This document shows, in pieces, positions 45,401-60,400 of a DNA stretch of 64,000 nucleotides. The stretch's first letter is position 1, and every line of letters starts with the position of its first letter. Made by a program: the position numbers and the translations under genes. The stretch is from contig JAHDXO010000038.1 of NCBI GenBank assembly GCA_023382975.1, forward strand, positions 1 through 64,000. The letters are read 5' to 3'. The notes under the pieces are model-generated. The model searched no databases. It worked only from the letters and a program-made list of their open reading frames with translations, and was not told where the DNA came from. The DNA is from Pirellulaceae bacterium. GTDB taxonomy: Bacteria > Planctomycetota > Planctomycetia > Pirellulales > Pirellulaceae.

Positions 45401-48400
45401 CTGTTGCTGAGTCCCGAATCGCTCTCGGCGGCGAGGCTGGCGGTCACCAGTCCGGCGTTCGGAGCCGTCATGTCGATCAGGACGAGCAATTCCTCGGACT
45501 GCATGCTCCGGTTCGCGGCGGTATCGAACGCCTCGGCGCTCAACGGGTGCGGGTTCTGGCTCAGCGACAACGTGCGGAACACGAAGCCGATGCCGGCCGG
45601 CATGACGAAGGTGTCGATCACTTCTTCGCCGTCCTTGATCACCACGGTCGAACCCGGCTCGGCCGATACGCGAACCTGGACCAGCCGGTTACCGGTAACA
45701 TTCGGATCCGCAGCGTAGCCCTGCGTGATGTTGTCCGTCGTGGATCGGCCCGTGTCGGAGAAGATCGGCGCCACGCCCAGCACGTCGTTGCTCACCACGT
45801 CCGGCCCGACCAGATCGATCGTGGGCCGTTGCGGTAAGGTCGCGTCCACGGTGATCAACACGGGCGGCGCGGTCATCGTGCTGACGTTGCCCGCCACGTC
45901 TTCCAAGCGAGCCGTGATCGCATACAGGCCGTCGGCCAGCGGTTCGGAAGTGATTTCCCAATGGCCCAAACCGTCGCCCACCACATCGTCCGTCCGGTCG
46001 GAGCCCACGATCGTCTGACCGATCAACTGCGCTCCGCCGACCGGGTTGCCGCTGGCATTCAGCCGCTGTGCGTACACCCAAATCTTGGCGTTGGCCTCGG
46101 CGTTGCCGACAAACGCCGGCTTGGTGATGGACGTGATTCCGTCGCCCACGATCCCCGTGTCGCTGTACGAAGCCAGTTCGATCGTCACCAGATTGGCATC
46201 TGGCGCGTTCGGGTCGAAGTGGACATTCAATTCCGGCGACATCTGCGTTCGCGCTTGTACTTGGCCGTCGAAGATCCGCACGGCAGCGCGGACGATTTGC
46301 AGATACCCGGCATTGTCCACCGCCACGACCCGCGGAGGCGCCGTGCGGCCTCCGGTGTTCAGCGGGATGGTCAACTGCCACTCGCCGACGTTCGGATCTA
46401 CGCCGCCCTGAACATCCAGCCGCAACTCGAACAGATTGCTCAGCCCGAAGAACGGATCGGCAAAGCCGACCGAGACGCCGTTGACGAACACCTCGACCGC
46501 CGCACCTGGGACGTTGCCGGCCAGGGCTTGGGCTGCAGTTAGAATCGGCATACCCGCGTCGGCAAACAATTCCAAATCGGCCTTGACCAACAACCGCGAG
46601 TCGTCGACCAGGGTGACGAAGTCGTTGTTCGCCCGGCCGCTGTCGTCGTTCGGGTCGAGCGTCACGTCCGTGGGCACCGGCGCCGCGAAGTTCTCGATCT
46701 CCAGATCGTAGATCGCAACGTGCGTCACCGGCTCCGTTGGTGTTCCGCCGTTGTAGGTGACTTCGATGAAGTATTCGCGCTGGGACACGACCGGGATGAC
46801 GATGCGGTCTACGTCCAGACCGGCCGTCACCGTCGATTGAGTGCCCGTGGCGATCACGTTGCCGTTGACGTCCAGCACCCGCAGGGCGATCGCGTCCGCC
46901 GAGAAGGCGTTGACGATCAACATGCCGGTGGAATGCGCCGTGATCTTGAACATGTCCACGTCGGCGGCATTGTGCAACAACACGTCGTTCACCGTGACCT
47001 TGGGCAGCGAGCCCAGGATCGTGGCCGTGGCCCGCGTATCGTTCGGCTCGTACGGATCGATCACGATCGTCAGCGCCGCCGAACGCGGTCCGATGTTCCC
47101 GGCCAGGTCTTCCAGTTCGGCCGTGATCAGGTGCTGGCCGGGCTTCAGCGGCTCGACCGTCACTTCCCACGCTCCGAACGAGGTCACCACGCCCTGCCCG
47201 ACCAGTTCGCCGTTGGCGTACACGCGGACCAGCGAATTCGCTTCGCCCGTGCCCTGGAAGGCCGGCTGATTGATGCTGGTGAAGTTGTCGCTGTTCGACG
47301 AGCCCGTGTCGCTGACCGCCAGCAGGTCCGGAACACTGGGCGCCAGCGGAGCCGTCCGGTCCACGGTCAGAATCAGTTCTTCCGACTGAGCACTGCGGTT
47401 GCCGGCCGCGTCGAACGCCTCGACGCTCAGCAGGTACGTCCCGTCGTTGGCGAACGAGAGCGTCCGTGTCGTGCTGTCGCCGACCATGATGAAGTCGTCG
47501 ATCACCGTCTCGCCGCTCTTGATCATCACTCGCGAACCGGCCTCGGCCGTCACGGTGAAGGACAGCGGATTGCCGGCAAACGTCACATTGTCCAGGCTCG
47601 ACCTGCCGCTGTCGTCGGCCGCCCACAAATCCAGGGTCGGTCGTTGCGGAGCCAGACCGTCGACGGTGATCGTCAGCGGTTGCGATGTGGCGCTGACGTT
47701 GCCCGCCAGATCTTCGACCACTGCGGTCATCTGGTACACACCGTCGGCCAACGGTTCGACTGTCACTTCCCACGAGCCGTCCGTGTTCACCACGCCTTGG
47801 CCCACGACCACGCCGTTGGCCATCACGCGGATCACCGAACCCGCCTCGACGCCCGTTCCGCCAAACGCCGGCTGGCGAATGAAGGTAATGTTGTCCGTGT
47901 TGGTCCAATTCGGACCGTTCAGCCCGGCAACGTTGTCGTATGTATCACTGCTGGTCAGCAGATCCAGGACGCCCGGCGCACCCGGCGGCGTCCGGTCGAC
48001 CGTCACCACCAGTTCCTCCGACTGCGCGCTGCGGTTGCCGGCAGCGTCGAACGCTTCAACACTCAACAGGTGGGTGCCTTCGGCCAGCGTCAAGCCGACC
48101 GTGGTCGAGAGTGCTGGCATCAGGAAGTCGGCGATCACCGTCTCGCCGTTCTTGATCAGCACTCGCGACCCCACTTCGGCCGTCACGGTGAACGGCACCG
48201 GGTTGGCCGAGTTGGTCACGTTGTCCAATCCCGACAATCCGGTATCCGCCGTCAGATCTAGCGTCGGTCGCTGCGGAGCCAAACCGTCCACTGTGATCGT
48301 CAGCGCCGCAGAAGCCGCGCTGACGTTGCCCGCCAGATCTTCCTGGACCGTCGTGATGGTGTACACGCCGTCGGCCAGCGGTTCCACCGTCACTTCCCAT

Positions 48401-51400
48401 GTGCCGTTGCTGTTCACGACACCCTGGCCCACGACCACGCCGTTGGCCAGCACGCGGACCCGTGCATTGGGTTCGCCCGTGCCGTCGAAGGCCGGCTGAC
48501 GGATAAAGGTGACGTTGTCCGTGCTGGTCCACTGAGGACCGATCAAACCGGCGACGTTGTCGAACGTGTCACTGGACGTCAGCAGATTCAGCGCGGCCGG
48601 TGCGGCGGGAAGCGCCCGGTCAACGGTCAACACCAATTCCTGCGACTGGGCGCTACGGTTGCCCGCCGCGTCGAACGCCTCGGCGCTCAACAGGTAGGTG
48701 CCGTTGCTGGCGAAGGCCAGCGGCCGAGACATGCTGCTGCCGACCATGATAAAGTCGTCGATCACCGTCTCGCCGTTCTTGATCAGCACGCGCGAGCCGG
48801 GCTGAGCGGTCACCGTGAACGAAATCGGACTGCCCGCATTGGTCACGTTGTCCAAGCTCGACCAGCCGCTGTCGCTGGCGGTCGGCAGATCCAGGGTCGG
48901 CCGCTGCGGCGACATCGTGTCGACCGTAATGCTCAGGGCCTGAGATGGGGCGCTGACGTTTCCGGCCTGGTCTTCCAGCACGGCCGTAATCGAGTACGTG
49001 CCGTCGGCCAGCGGCTCGACGGTTACTTCCCAGTTGCCGTCCGGATCGACGACGCCCTGACCCACCACGACGCCACCAGCCAGCACACGGACCCGGGCGT
49101 TGGGTTCGCCCGTGCCGTTGAACGCCGGCTGCTGGATGTTCGTGATGTTGTCCGTGCTGCTGCCAATCGACGTGCCGAAACCCAGGTTGTCGAAGGTGTC
49201 GCTGCTGGTCAGCAGATTCAGCGCCAGCGGAGCCGCCGGGGCCGTGAAGTCGATCGTGATCAGCAGTTCTTCGCTCTGATGGCTCACATTGCCCGCCGCG
49301 TCGATCAATTCGACGCTCAGCGGATGCGGACCCTGGGCCGGGAAGCCCGTCACTCCTGCCAACGTGTTGAAGTTCAATGTCAGCACGATCTGGCCACTGG
49401 CCGGGATCGTCCCGCTGGCGATCACCGTGTTGCCGTCCTTGACCACGTAGTCTTCGCCCGGATCGCCTGTGACCCGCACGTCGACGATCCCCGCTCCCTG
49501 CACCGGACTGCCGATGGTCACGTTGTCGAACTGCGACCAGCCGGTATCATCCGCGTTCACCAGATCGATGGTCGGCCGCTGAGGCCCCAGACCGTCAATC
49601 GTGATTACCAGCGAGTCTTCCGGATCGCTGGCCGTGATGTTGCCCGCCAGATCCTCGACCTCGGTGGTGATTGCGTACTGGCCATCGACCAGCGGTTCGA
49701 CCGTGATCTCCCAATCGCCCTGCGAGGTAGCCACGCCTTGTCCGACCAGCACGCCGTTCGCGTAGACGCGGACCAGCGCATTCGGCTCGGCCGTGCCCAC
49801 GAACGCCGGCTGGCGAATCGCCGTCAGCCCGTCGCCCACCGTGCCCGAATCGCTGTACGGCGCGAGAGCCGTATCGATGATCGCGGCCGGAGCCGTCGTA
49901 TCCACGGTCACGACCAATTCCTGCGACTGATGGCTGCGGTTGCCCGCCGCGTCGGTCGCCTCGGTGCTCAGCAGATGCGTGCCCTCGGGCAGCGTCAGCG
50001 TGATCGTCTGCGTGCCGCCCGGGAACGGATCGAACGTGTGGATCACCGTGTTGCCGTTCTTGACGACGACCGTCGCACCCGCTTCGCCCGTGACGGTGAA
50101 GTCCACCGTCGCGTCCTGGCCAGGCACCGTCGGAATAACCTGGCCGTAGGTCACGTTGTCCAGATCGGACCGTCCCGAGTCGTCGTCGTTCACCAGATTG
50201 ATCGTCGGCCGCTGCGGTGCGGTCGCGTCGATGTGCAGGTTGTAAATGCCGGTGTAGATCTCCAGCATCCAGTCCTCCAACTCGCCCACATTGCCCGGTA
50301 CGTTGTCGGTGATCGTCAACGTCCAGTCGCCCAGCGCATTCTCGCCGAAATGATCGGTGAACAATTGAGCCAGACTATTCAGGTCGACGTCCACCACCGT
50401 GCCCTCGGGGCTGGTCAGCGTAACGACCAACTCGCTGAGGTCCGGATGGCTGATCGTCGCGTCCACGACGATCCAGTTGATGATCGCCGACACCGGGACG
50501 TTGATGATGAAACTGGCAGTGCCCGGAGTGACGTCGGGAATCGCTGCGCCAACGTTGGTCGTCGGCGTCACGGTGATGGAACTGGTTTGCACCGTTACGT
50601 CCCAGGAATTGAGCGTCAGCGGAGCCACGCCCAACAACGAGTCGGTGATTTCGAACGTCCAGAATCCAAAAGCCGGCTCGCCGTCGAAGTCGTTCGCGAA
50701 CGGCACCGTGAAGACGCCACCGCCCGCCGGCAGTGGCACATTCATGACGGTGCCGCTGGGGCTGGTCAGAGTCGCTGTCAGGCCGGTTGTGTCCCCGACG
50801 CTCAAATCGACGAGCAAGGAAACGCCCAGGACGGGATTCGGCACGGTTGTCGATGACAATTCGACCGAGCTGGAAATCTGTCCCACCACCGCGTCCGGGA
50901 TCGGTCCGCCCTGGCCGGTGTAGACCAGCGTCAGCGGGCTGATGTTGCCCGCCAGATCTTCCTGCCGGGCGTAAAGGTTGTAGTGCCCGTCGGCCAGCGG
51001 CTCGATCGTGATCTCCCACTCGCCCGTCGTCGTCACCAAGCCTTGACCGATCAACTCCAGCGGCGCGCCCGGGATCTCCAGATGCGTCACCGGATCCTTG
51101 CGGATGGCGTACAGCCGGACCAGCGCATTCGGCTCGCCCGTGCCGGCAATCGCCGGATTCTGGATGCTGGTGATGTTGTCGGTCAACAGACCGGTGTTGC
51201 TGGCGTCCAGCAGGTGCGTGCCCTGCGGGATCAGCGGGGCGACCCGGTCCAGGGTCAACGCCAGCGGGACCGACAAGGTCGAGCGGTCGCTGCCCAGACC
51301 GTCGAAGATTCGCACGGCGCCCTTGACCAGTCTCAGGCCATCGGCCAGCAGCGGGTCGTTCGCGTCCAGAGTGAAGCTCCACAGGTCGTAGTTGCTGCCC

Positions 51401-54400
51401 GGCACCGGATCGGCAAAGCCGACCGATACGCCGTCCACAAACACCTCGACCGCCGCGCCGGCCAATCCGTTGGCGGCGTCCGCCGCGCTGAGCATCGGAA
51501 TGCCCGCCTGCCAGAAGCCGGTCAAATCCGCCTCGATGGTGATCCGCACCTGGTTCAGGGTGGGAACCAGCACGGGCGAGGTCACGTTGTCCAGATTGCT
51601 GCTTCCCGTGTCGTCCGCCGGTTCCAGCACCACGAAGTTCGGCACCGGCGACGCGAAGTTCTCGATCTCTAGATCGTAGGAGACGGGCGAAGCGAGCGTC
51701 GAACCGCCATACAGCACGCGGATGAAGTATTGCTGCTGCCCGACCACCGGCATCGCCAAGCTGTCGACGTACTTGCCGGAGAGCAACTGGCTGCCCGTGG
51801 CGACCAACACCAGCGTTTGCGCCCCACCGATTGTCCAGACCTCGACTTGAACATCCGGATCCGCCGAGAAGGCGTTCAGGATCAACATGCCCGTGTGCGC
51901 CGCCGTGTACTGGAAGAAGTCCACGTCGGTATCGCTGTGCAGCAGGATGTCGTTCAACGTGATCTTGGGCAGCGAGCCCAGGACCGTCGCCGTGGCCGGT
52001 TCGTCGTTCGGTTCGATGGGATCGACTAGCAGGGCGAAGGGATCGCTCAGCACGCTGACGTTGCCCGCCAGATCCTCGACCACCGCGGTGATCGCGTAAG
52101 CGTTGGACGCCAGCGGTTCAATCGTGATCTCCCAAACGCCGCCCGCGGTCGCCACGCCTTGGCCGACCAGTTCCCCGTTGGCGTACAGCCGCACGAAGGC
52201 ATTCGGTTCGGCCGTACCGACAAACGCCGGCGGATTCACGATGGTGACACCGTCGCCGACGACGCCCGAGTCGGCGAAGATCGCCAAGGTGGGCACCGTC
52301 CCAACTGGAGCCACGGAATCCACGGTCACCAGCAATTCCATCGACTGGGCGCTGCGGTTGCCCGCGTCGTCGAACGAATGGACGCTCAGCGGGTGCGCTC
52401 CGTCGGCCAGCGTCAAGACAACCTCGATCCGCCCGTCGCTATCCACATCCAACGCATCGAAGCTGGCAGGGCCGTTGACCGCGTAGTCCACCGGGTAGAT
52501 GACCGTATTGCCGTCCTTGATCACAAAGTACGATCCGACGTCGGAGGTGACCGTGAACCGCAACTCGTTCAGATTGGTGACGTTGTCCAGGTGGGACACG
52601 CCCGTGTCGTCGGCATCCAGCAGATCGATCGTCGGCCGCTGCGGCTGGGTGCTGTCGATCGTCAGCGTCAGCGGTTCGCCGTCATCATCCGTCCAGACGC
52701 TGGTATTGCCGGCTAGGTCGGTGAAGTCGGCCGTGATGACGTAATCGCCGTCCACGAGCGGCTCGAGCGTGATCTCCCACAGGCCGTCCGCACCGGCTTG
52801 AGCTTCACCGGCCAGGACGCCGTTGGCGTAGATCCGCACGAATGCGTTCGGCTCGGTCGTGCCGTAGAAGGCCGGTTGCTTCTCGCCCGTGATGCCGTCG
52901 CCCAGGGCTCCCGTGTCGCTGTAGGGCGCCAGGATCGGCGCAACGGCGGGCGGAGCCGTCCGATCGACGGTGACCACCAGTTCTTCGGACTGATGGCTGA
53001 TGTTGCCCGACGGATCGGTCGATTCGACACTCAGCAGATGCGTGCCTTCGTCCAGATCCAGCATCCGCACCAAGCCACCGGCCGGAGCGCCCAGCGGAGC
53101 GATCAACTGGCTGACCTGTCCGCGGATCTCGCCCGCGGGCCAAGCCGCCGTGTGGATGTTGACGTACCACGATCCAGCCAGCAGTGCGTCCGCCTGAGCC
53201 TGGGTCAAGGTGGTCGAACCGATGTAGGCATTGCCGGTAGGCGCGCCCAGATTGACCACAACGGGCCCGTTCTGATTGAACGCGCCGGCATGGAAGTGAG
53301 CCGCCGTCGGGGCGCCCGTCAAATCGGAGAACGTGATCTCCCACGACAGCAGGTTCGTTTGCAGATCCAGCACGACCACGGCGCTGCCCGTCGCAGGCGA
53401 GCCGAGGATGGGCGTCACTTCCTGCTCGCCGCTCAACGCGAACGACCACATTGTGAACGCATCGATGACCGTATTGCCGTCCTTGATCACCACCGTGGCG
53501 CCGGGATCCGTTGTCGCGGTGAACGGCACCGGGTTGTCGGCGTTGGTCACGTTGTCCAGATCGGACGCACCGCTGTCGGCAACTGTCTGCAGATCCAGCG
53601 TCGGCCGCTGAGGAGCGGTCCCGTCGATCTGGATATTCAGCGCGCCGACCGTGTAGCGGATGTCCAGCCACCAGTGGTCCAGCGCCCCGGCGTTGTACGC
53701 CTGGAGGTCGGTGACGATCAGCGTCCAGTAACCGTAGGCATTTTCGCCGTTGTAATTGGAGAACGAGCCGCCGGACGTGCCGACATTGACTTGCGTCGTC
53801 GCCGGACTTTGCAATTCCACCAGCAATTCGCCGAGCGCCGGATGGTTGAACGTCGGCCATACGCCCACGCCCGTGATCGTCACCGGCGCGGGCACGCCGA
53901 TCACAAAGTAGGCCGGACCGGTCTGGATCGCGTCCGGAATCGGCTGGTCCGTGGTGTCGCCAGGCGTCCAGTTCAGGGTTCCACCAACATCCAACGCGAT
54001 GCCGACGCTCAACGACCACGAGTCCAACGTCAATTGCGGCAGGCCGCCGGGGACAATGTCTTCGATCGTAAAGGTCCACGTTCCCTCGGCTCGTTCGCCG
54101 ATCAAGATGTTCAACGGAACCGAGAACGCACCGCCGTTCGCCGGGAGTGTGATCGGGATGATTGTTCCCGCGCCGCTGGTCAGCGATGCAATCAGATTGG
54201 ACGTATCTCCGACAGTCAAGGTGGCGTTCAAGACGGCGGAGGTCACGACGCCAGCTCCGGTGCCGGCCGAGAGTGTCGGGGTGACGCTCAATACACCCGG
54301 AATCGGATCCGGGATCGGGCCGCCGGGGCCTAGATACGACAGGGTCCGGGTCTGGAACGCCCACGGGCTGATGTTGCCCGCCAAGTCTTCGACCTCGCCG

Positions 54401-57400
54401 TAGATGTTGTAATGTCCGTCGATTAGCGGCTCGACCGTGATCTCCCAGACACCGCTCGAATTCACCACGCCCTCGCCGATCAATTGCGGCACAGTGATGT
54501 CGTAGTGGTATACCGGATCCTTCAGCGCGGCGTACAGCCGGATCAGCGAGTTCGGCTCGCCAGTCCCGGTGATCGCCGGCTGGCGGATTGCCGTCGTGTC
54601 GTCCGAGTTGGAATCGCCGGAATCGCTCGAAGTCACCAGATCGAAGTTCGCCGGCGCCAGCGGAACCTGGCTGTCCACCGTCACCAACAACTCTTCGGAC
54701 TGGGCGCTCAAGTTGCCCGCGTCGTCGAACGAATGGACGCTCAGCGGATGCGCGCCGTCGGCAAGCGTCAGCAGGATCTGAATTCGCCCGTCGCTGTCCG
54801 TATCCAAAGCATCGAAATCGGCCAAGCCCGATGCCGGGTAGATAACCGTGTTCCCGTCCTTGATCACGAAGTACGCCCCCGCATCCGAGGTGACTGTGAA
54901 CAGCAGTTCGTTCAGCTTCGTGACGTTGTCCAAGCGGGACACGCCCGTGTCGTAGGTGTCCACCAGGTCGATCGTCGGCCGCTGCGGCTGAGTGTTGTCG
55001 ATCTGGATGTTCAACACACCGACCTCGTAGTCGATCTCCAGCAGCCAGTCGGTCAACGAGCCCGCATTGCCCGGCACATTGTCCACGATGGTCAACGTCC
55101 ACAGCCCCGCCGAGTCTTGGCCGTCGAAGTCGATCGTGTACACGCCACCACCCACCGGCACCCCGACGATCGTTCCGCTGGGACTTTCCAGCGTGACGAT
55201 CAATTCGGTCGGATCCGGATGGTTGTAGTTGGGAGTCGCCCGAACTTCGATGATCGACACCGAATCCGGCACGTTGATGACGGAGACCGCGGGAATGCCC
55301 GCAACGGCGTCCGGAATGGCGGCTGGTGGCTGAGCGGAAGTGGTCAGACTTCCGCCCCCGGTGAAGGTCATACTCAGCGACCAGCTATTCAACATCCCGG
55401 CGAGTCCCACGACGGAATCCGTGACCGTCAACTCCCAGGCCGCCGCGACAGGGTCGCCGATAAAGGCGGGCAGCGCAACGCTTCCCACGACGGGCAGAGT
55501 GATCGGTATCGTCTGGATGCCGTTGGACAACGTGGCACTCAACTGCGAAATATCGGGATGGGTGATATTCAGCGACAGCGACAGCGACTCGATCGTTTGT
55601 GTCGGATACGTCTGGTTCGACAGCACGACCTGCTGCTGCACCTGTCCAACGTCGGCATCGTCGATCAAGGTGCCGGGACCGGTGTACTGCAGCGTCCGGA
55701 CGTCGAGCGCCAATTCGCTGACGTTACCCGCCAGATCTTCCTGCTCGCCGTAGATGTTGTAGTGGCCGTCGCGCAACGGCTCGACGGTGATCTCCCAATG
55801 GCCGCTGGTGTTCACAACACCCTGGCCGATCAATTCGCGCGGGCCGATGTCGTTGTGCAGCACCGGGTCTTTCAGCGCCGCGTAGATCCGGATGCGGGCG
55901 TTGGGCTCGCCCCAGCCCTCGATCGCCGGCTGGCGGATCGACGTGATATCGTCGCCGATGACGCCCGTGTCGCTGGCATCCAGCATGTTGAAGGCGTACG
56001 GCACAAGCGGCGCCGTGGCGTCGATGGTGACGACCAGTTCTTCCGACTGATGGCTGACATTGCCGGCGGAATCCCAGGCTTCGACGCTCAACAAGTGCGT
56101 GCCCTCGGCCGGAATGCCCAGATTGGTCTCGACCAGATTGAAATCGTAGGTCACTGTGTACGTTCCGTCCGTTCCGTCCAGCGCGTCCAGCACGTCGAAG
56201 GATACCGGGCCGAATACCACGGTGTTCCCGTCCTTGATCACGACGGTTGTTCCCGCGTCGGCCGTGATCACGAATCGCGGAGTCGTCAACCGCGTGACAT
56301 TGTCCAAGCTGGACCAGCCGGTGTCGTCGGCGTCCAGCAGATCGATCGTCGGCCGCTGCGGAGCGCCGCTGTCGATCGTGATCCGCAGCGCGTCGGCGGG
56401 ATCGCTCGCCGTGATGTTGCCTGCCAAGTCTTCGACTTCCGTGGTAATCAAATGCACACCGTCGACCAGCGGTTCGACCGTAATCTCCCAGTCGCCTTGC
56501 GACGTTGCCACTCCCTGGCCCACCAGCACGCCGTTGGCGTACACGCGAACCAGCGCATTGGGTTCCGCGGTCCCCACAAACGCCGGTTGGTGGATGCTGG
56601 TCAGCAGATCGCCCACGACGCCCGAATCGCTGTACGGCGCCAAGCTCGGCGCACTGGCCGCCGGGGCCGTGCGGTCGATCACCACGACCAACTCTTCCGA
56701 CTGATGACTGACATTGCCGGCGTCGTCCGTCGATTCGACGCTCAGCAGATACGTGCCCTCGGCCAAGGTCAAGGTGCGAACAATTGAAGTGCCCACCATG
56801 GTGAACGAATCGATGACATCGTTGCCATTCTTGATCACCACGGCCGTGCCGGCATCCGCGGTCACCGTAAACGGAACCTGCTGATTGCCCGGCGCATTTT
56901 CCCAGTTGGTCACATTGTCCAGGTTGGAACTGCCGCTGTCGTTCACCGCCAGCAAGTCCATCGTCGGCCGCTGTGGAGCCAACGCGTCGATGGTAATCGT
57001 CAACGCGGCGCTCGCCGCGCTGACATTGCCCGCCAGATCTTCGACGATCGTCGTGATGTCGTACTCGCCATCGGCCAGCGGTTCGACCGTGATCTCCCAC
57101 GCACCCTGTGAGGTCGCGACGCCCTGACCGACCAACACGCCGTCGGCGTACACCCGGACCAAGGCGTTCGGTTCGGCCGTGCCCGTGAACGCCGGTTGTC
57201 GGATGCTGGTCCTAAAGTCGCCCGCGATGCCTGTGTCGCTGTACGGCGCCAGGCTCGGCGCGCTCGCAGCCGGGTCGGTGCGGTCGATCACCACGATCAA
57301 CTCGGCCGATTGATGGCTGATATTTCCCGCGTCGTCGGTCGATTCGACGCTCAGCAGGTGCGTCCCTTCGGCAAGCGTCAGCGTGCGGACCGTTGAGGTG

Positions 57401-60400
57401 CCGACCATCGTGAACGAATCAATGATGTCGTTGCCGTTCTTGATCACCACGCTGGTGCCCGCGTCGGCCGTCACCGTGAACGGCACATCGTTCAATGCCG
57501 CGGTCACATTGTCCAAATTGGAACGACCGCTGTCCGAGGCCGCCGGCAGATCGATAGTCGGGCGCTGCGGAGCCACCGTGTCGATGGTGATCGTTAGGGG
57601 GCCGCCGCCCGCGCTGACGTTGCCCGCCAGATCTTCGACGGTCGTCGTGATGTTGTGCGCGCCGTCGGCCAGCGGTTCGATGGTGATTTCCCATTCGCCC
57701 TGCGACGTCGCGACGCCTTGGCCGGCCAGCACGCCGTCGGCGTACACCCGGACCAACGCGTTCGGCTCGGCGGTGCCCGTGAACGCCGGTTGCTGGATGC
57801 TGGTCCTCAAGTCCCCTGTCACGCCCGTGTCGCTGTACGGCGCCAGGCTCGGTGCGCTGGCCGCCGGCGCGCTGCGGTCGATCACCACCACCAACTCTTC
57901 CGATTGATGGCTAACATTGTCCGCGTCGTCCGTGGCCTCGGCGCTCAGCAGATACGTGCCTTCGGCCAGCGTCAGTGTGACCACGTCCGAGCCCGTCGAG
58001 ACGAAGGAAGTCGTCCCCGCCGCTTGCACAATGCCATTCACCGCGACCAATTCCAGGATCGTGTTGCCGGCCTTGACGACCACCGTCGTGCCGACGTCCG
58101 CGGTCACCGTGAACGGAACCAATTGATTGCCGACGCCATCTTCCCAGTTGGTGACGTTGTCCAGGTTGGAACTGCCGCTGTCGTTGGCCGCCAGCAAGTC
58201 CATCGTCGGCCGCTGCGGACCTTCGCTGTCGATGGTGATCGTCAGAGGCTCGACCTGGCTTGGCGGCCAAATCGCGATGTTTCCGGCCAGATCCTCGACT
58301 TCGGTGGTGATCGCGTACTCGCCGTCCGCCAGCGGTTCAACCGTGATCTCCCACTCGCCTTGCGACGTCGCCACCCCTTGCCCGACGAGCACGCCGTTGG
58401 CGTACACGCGAACCAGCGAGTTTGGTTCGGCGGTTCCAATGAAGGCAGGCTGCTGGATGCTGGTAAGGAAATCGCCCAACACCCCCGTGTCGCTGTACGG
58501 CGCCAGCGTCGGCGCGCTGGCCAGCGGCGCCACGCGGTCGATTTCCACCACCAGTTCTTCCGACTGATGGCTGATGTTGCCCGCCACGTCCATCGACTCG
58601 GCGCTCAGCAGATACGTCCCGTCCGACAGGTTGACGGCCACCGTGTCCGAACCCGTCGACACGAACGAGGTCGTCCCCGGCGCCTGCGCCACGCCATTCA
58701 CTTCGATCAATTCCAAGATCGTATTGCCGTTCTTCACGATCACCGTCGTGCCCGGATCGGCCGTGACGGTAAATGGCACCGGATCGGCTGTGTAGGTGAT
58801 GTTGTCGAACGCCGAACTGCCGGTGTCGAACGCCGTCGGCAGATCCATCGTGGGACGCTGCGGCGCCGTATTGTCGATCTCGATGTTCAACGCGCCGACC
58901 ACGTACTCGATGTCCAGCAACCACTGGTCCAGTTGGAACTGCGGAGTCGGATCCGCGTCGTTCGCGACCAGATCCTGGATGGTCAGGGTCCATGTGCCCA
59001 GCGAATCCATCCCGTTAAAGTCGATGGGCGAATTCGGATTGACCAGATCCGCCAGCGTGTACGTCGTCACGTTGTCGGGTGCGATCAGGATCACTTCCAA
59101 CTCGCTGAGCGCCGCCAAGGGGTCCAAGATGCTGAAGAACGTCGTCGCCGTCAACGCGTTGATCACGACGGACACCGGGACATTGATCGTCGAAGTGACA
59201 AGCACGCCGGGCGTGTAAACCGCGTCGGGGATCGCCAGATTCGCCGTGGTGAGGATGTCCGCGTCATCCGGGTTGTCGGTAGCAATCGAGATCGTCCAGT
59301 CGACCAGCGTGCCGGCGTTGCCGGCAACGGTGTCTTGGACCGTCAATACCCAAACGCCGCCATTGCCCGAGGTCGTGACTTCCCCGTTGAATTCGGTGAA
59401 CGAGTAACTCGTGTTGCCCGTGAACGGGAAAGTAACCGTCGTGCCAGCGGGACTAGTTAACGTCATCGTCAGATCGGTCGGACTCGCGTGCGTGACGCCG
59501 ACGGTCGGCGGCGGGACGCTGGGATCGAAGTTCACAACGACCGAAGTGATATTCCCATCCAGGTTGATCAGGATGGTCGAGGAAGTCACCACATCGCCCG
59601 GAACCAGCGTGGCATCGGGGACCGCGACGGCCGGACCGACGTAGTTCAGGTAGCGCAACTCGGTCGCCAGCGGGCTGATGTTGCCGGCCAAGTCTTCCTG
59701 CAGGCCGTAGATGTTCCAGTGGCCGTCGCGCAGCGGCTCGACGGTGATCTCCCACGTGCCGTCGGTGTTGACGACGCCTTGGCCGATCAGTTCGTTCGTG
59801 TACGGATCGCCGTCCAAGTCGAAATGCGTGACCGGATCCTTCAGCGAGGCGTACAGCCGGATTCGCGCGTTCGGCTCGCCCGTGCCCGCGATCGCCACGG
59901 GCCGGATGTACGTGATATCATCGCCGATGATGTTTGTGTCACTGGCATCCAACATCACAAAGTCCGCCGGCGCCGCCGGAACCAGCCGGTCGATGGTGAC
60001 GATCAATTCTTCGGATTGATACCGTTCGTTATTACCCGCATCGGACGCCTCGGCGCTCAACTTGTGCGTGCCGTTGCCCAGGTTCAGTATCCGCACGTCG
60101 CTACCCGTCGACACGTAGGGCCCGTCGATGATCGTGTTGCCGTCCTTGATCACGACGGTCGTGCCCACTTCAGCCGTGACCACGAAGGGAACCAATTGAT
60201 CGCCCGGGGAATTCTCCCAGTAGGTGACGTTGTCCAGGTGGGACCAACCCGTGTCGTTGGCATCGGGCAGATCGATGGTGGGCCGCTGCGTCGGCAGCAC
60301 GTAGTCTCGGCCGTCCAACTGCAGTCGCTCGATGTTGGTGAACGTAACCGGCTGCAGCCCCAGCACGGTAACCGTGCCGCTGTCGAGATCCTCGTTCAGG

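Noticed and set aside
44700..60300. CRISPR-like array
   Set aside because: The periodicity is about 270-330 bp, repeats are imperfect and translated; it is a protein-module array.
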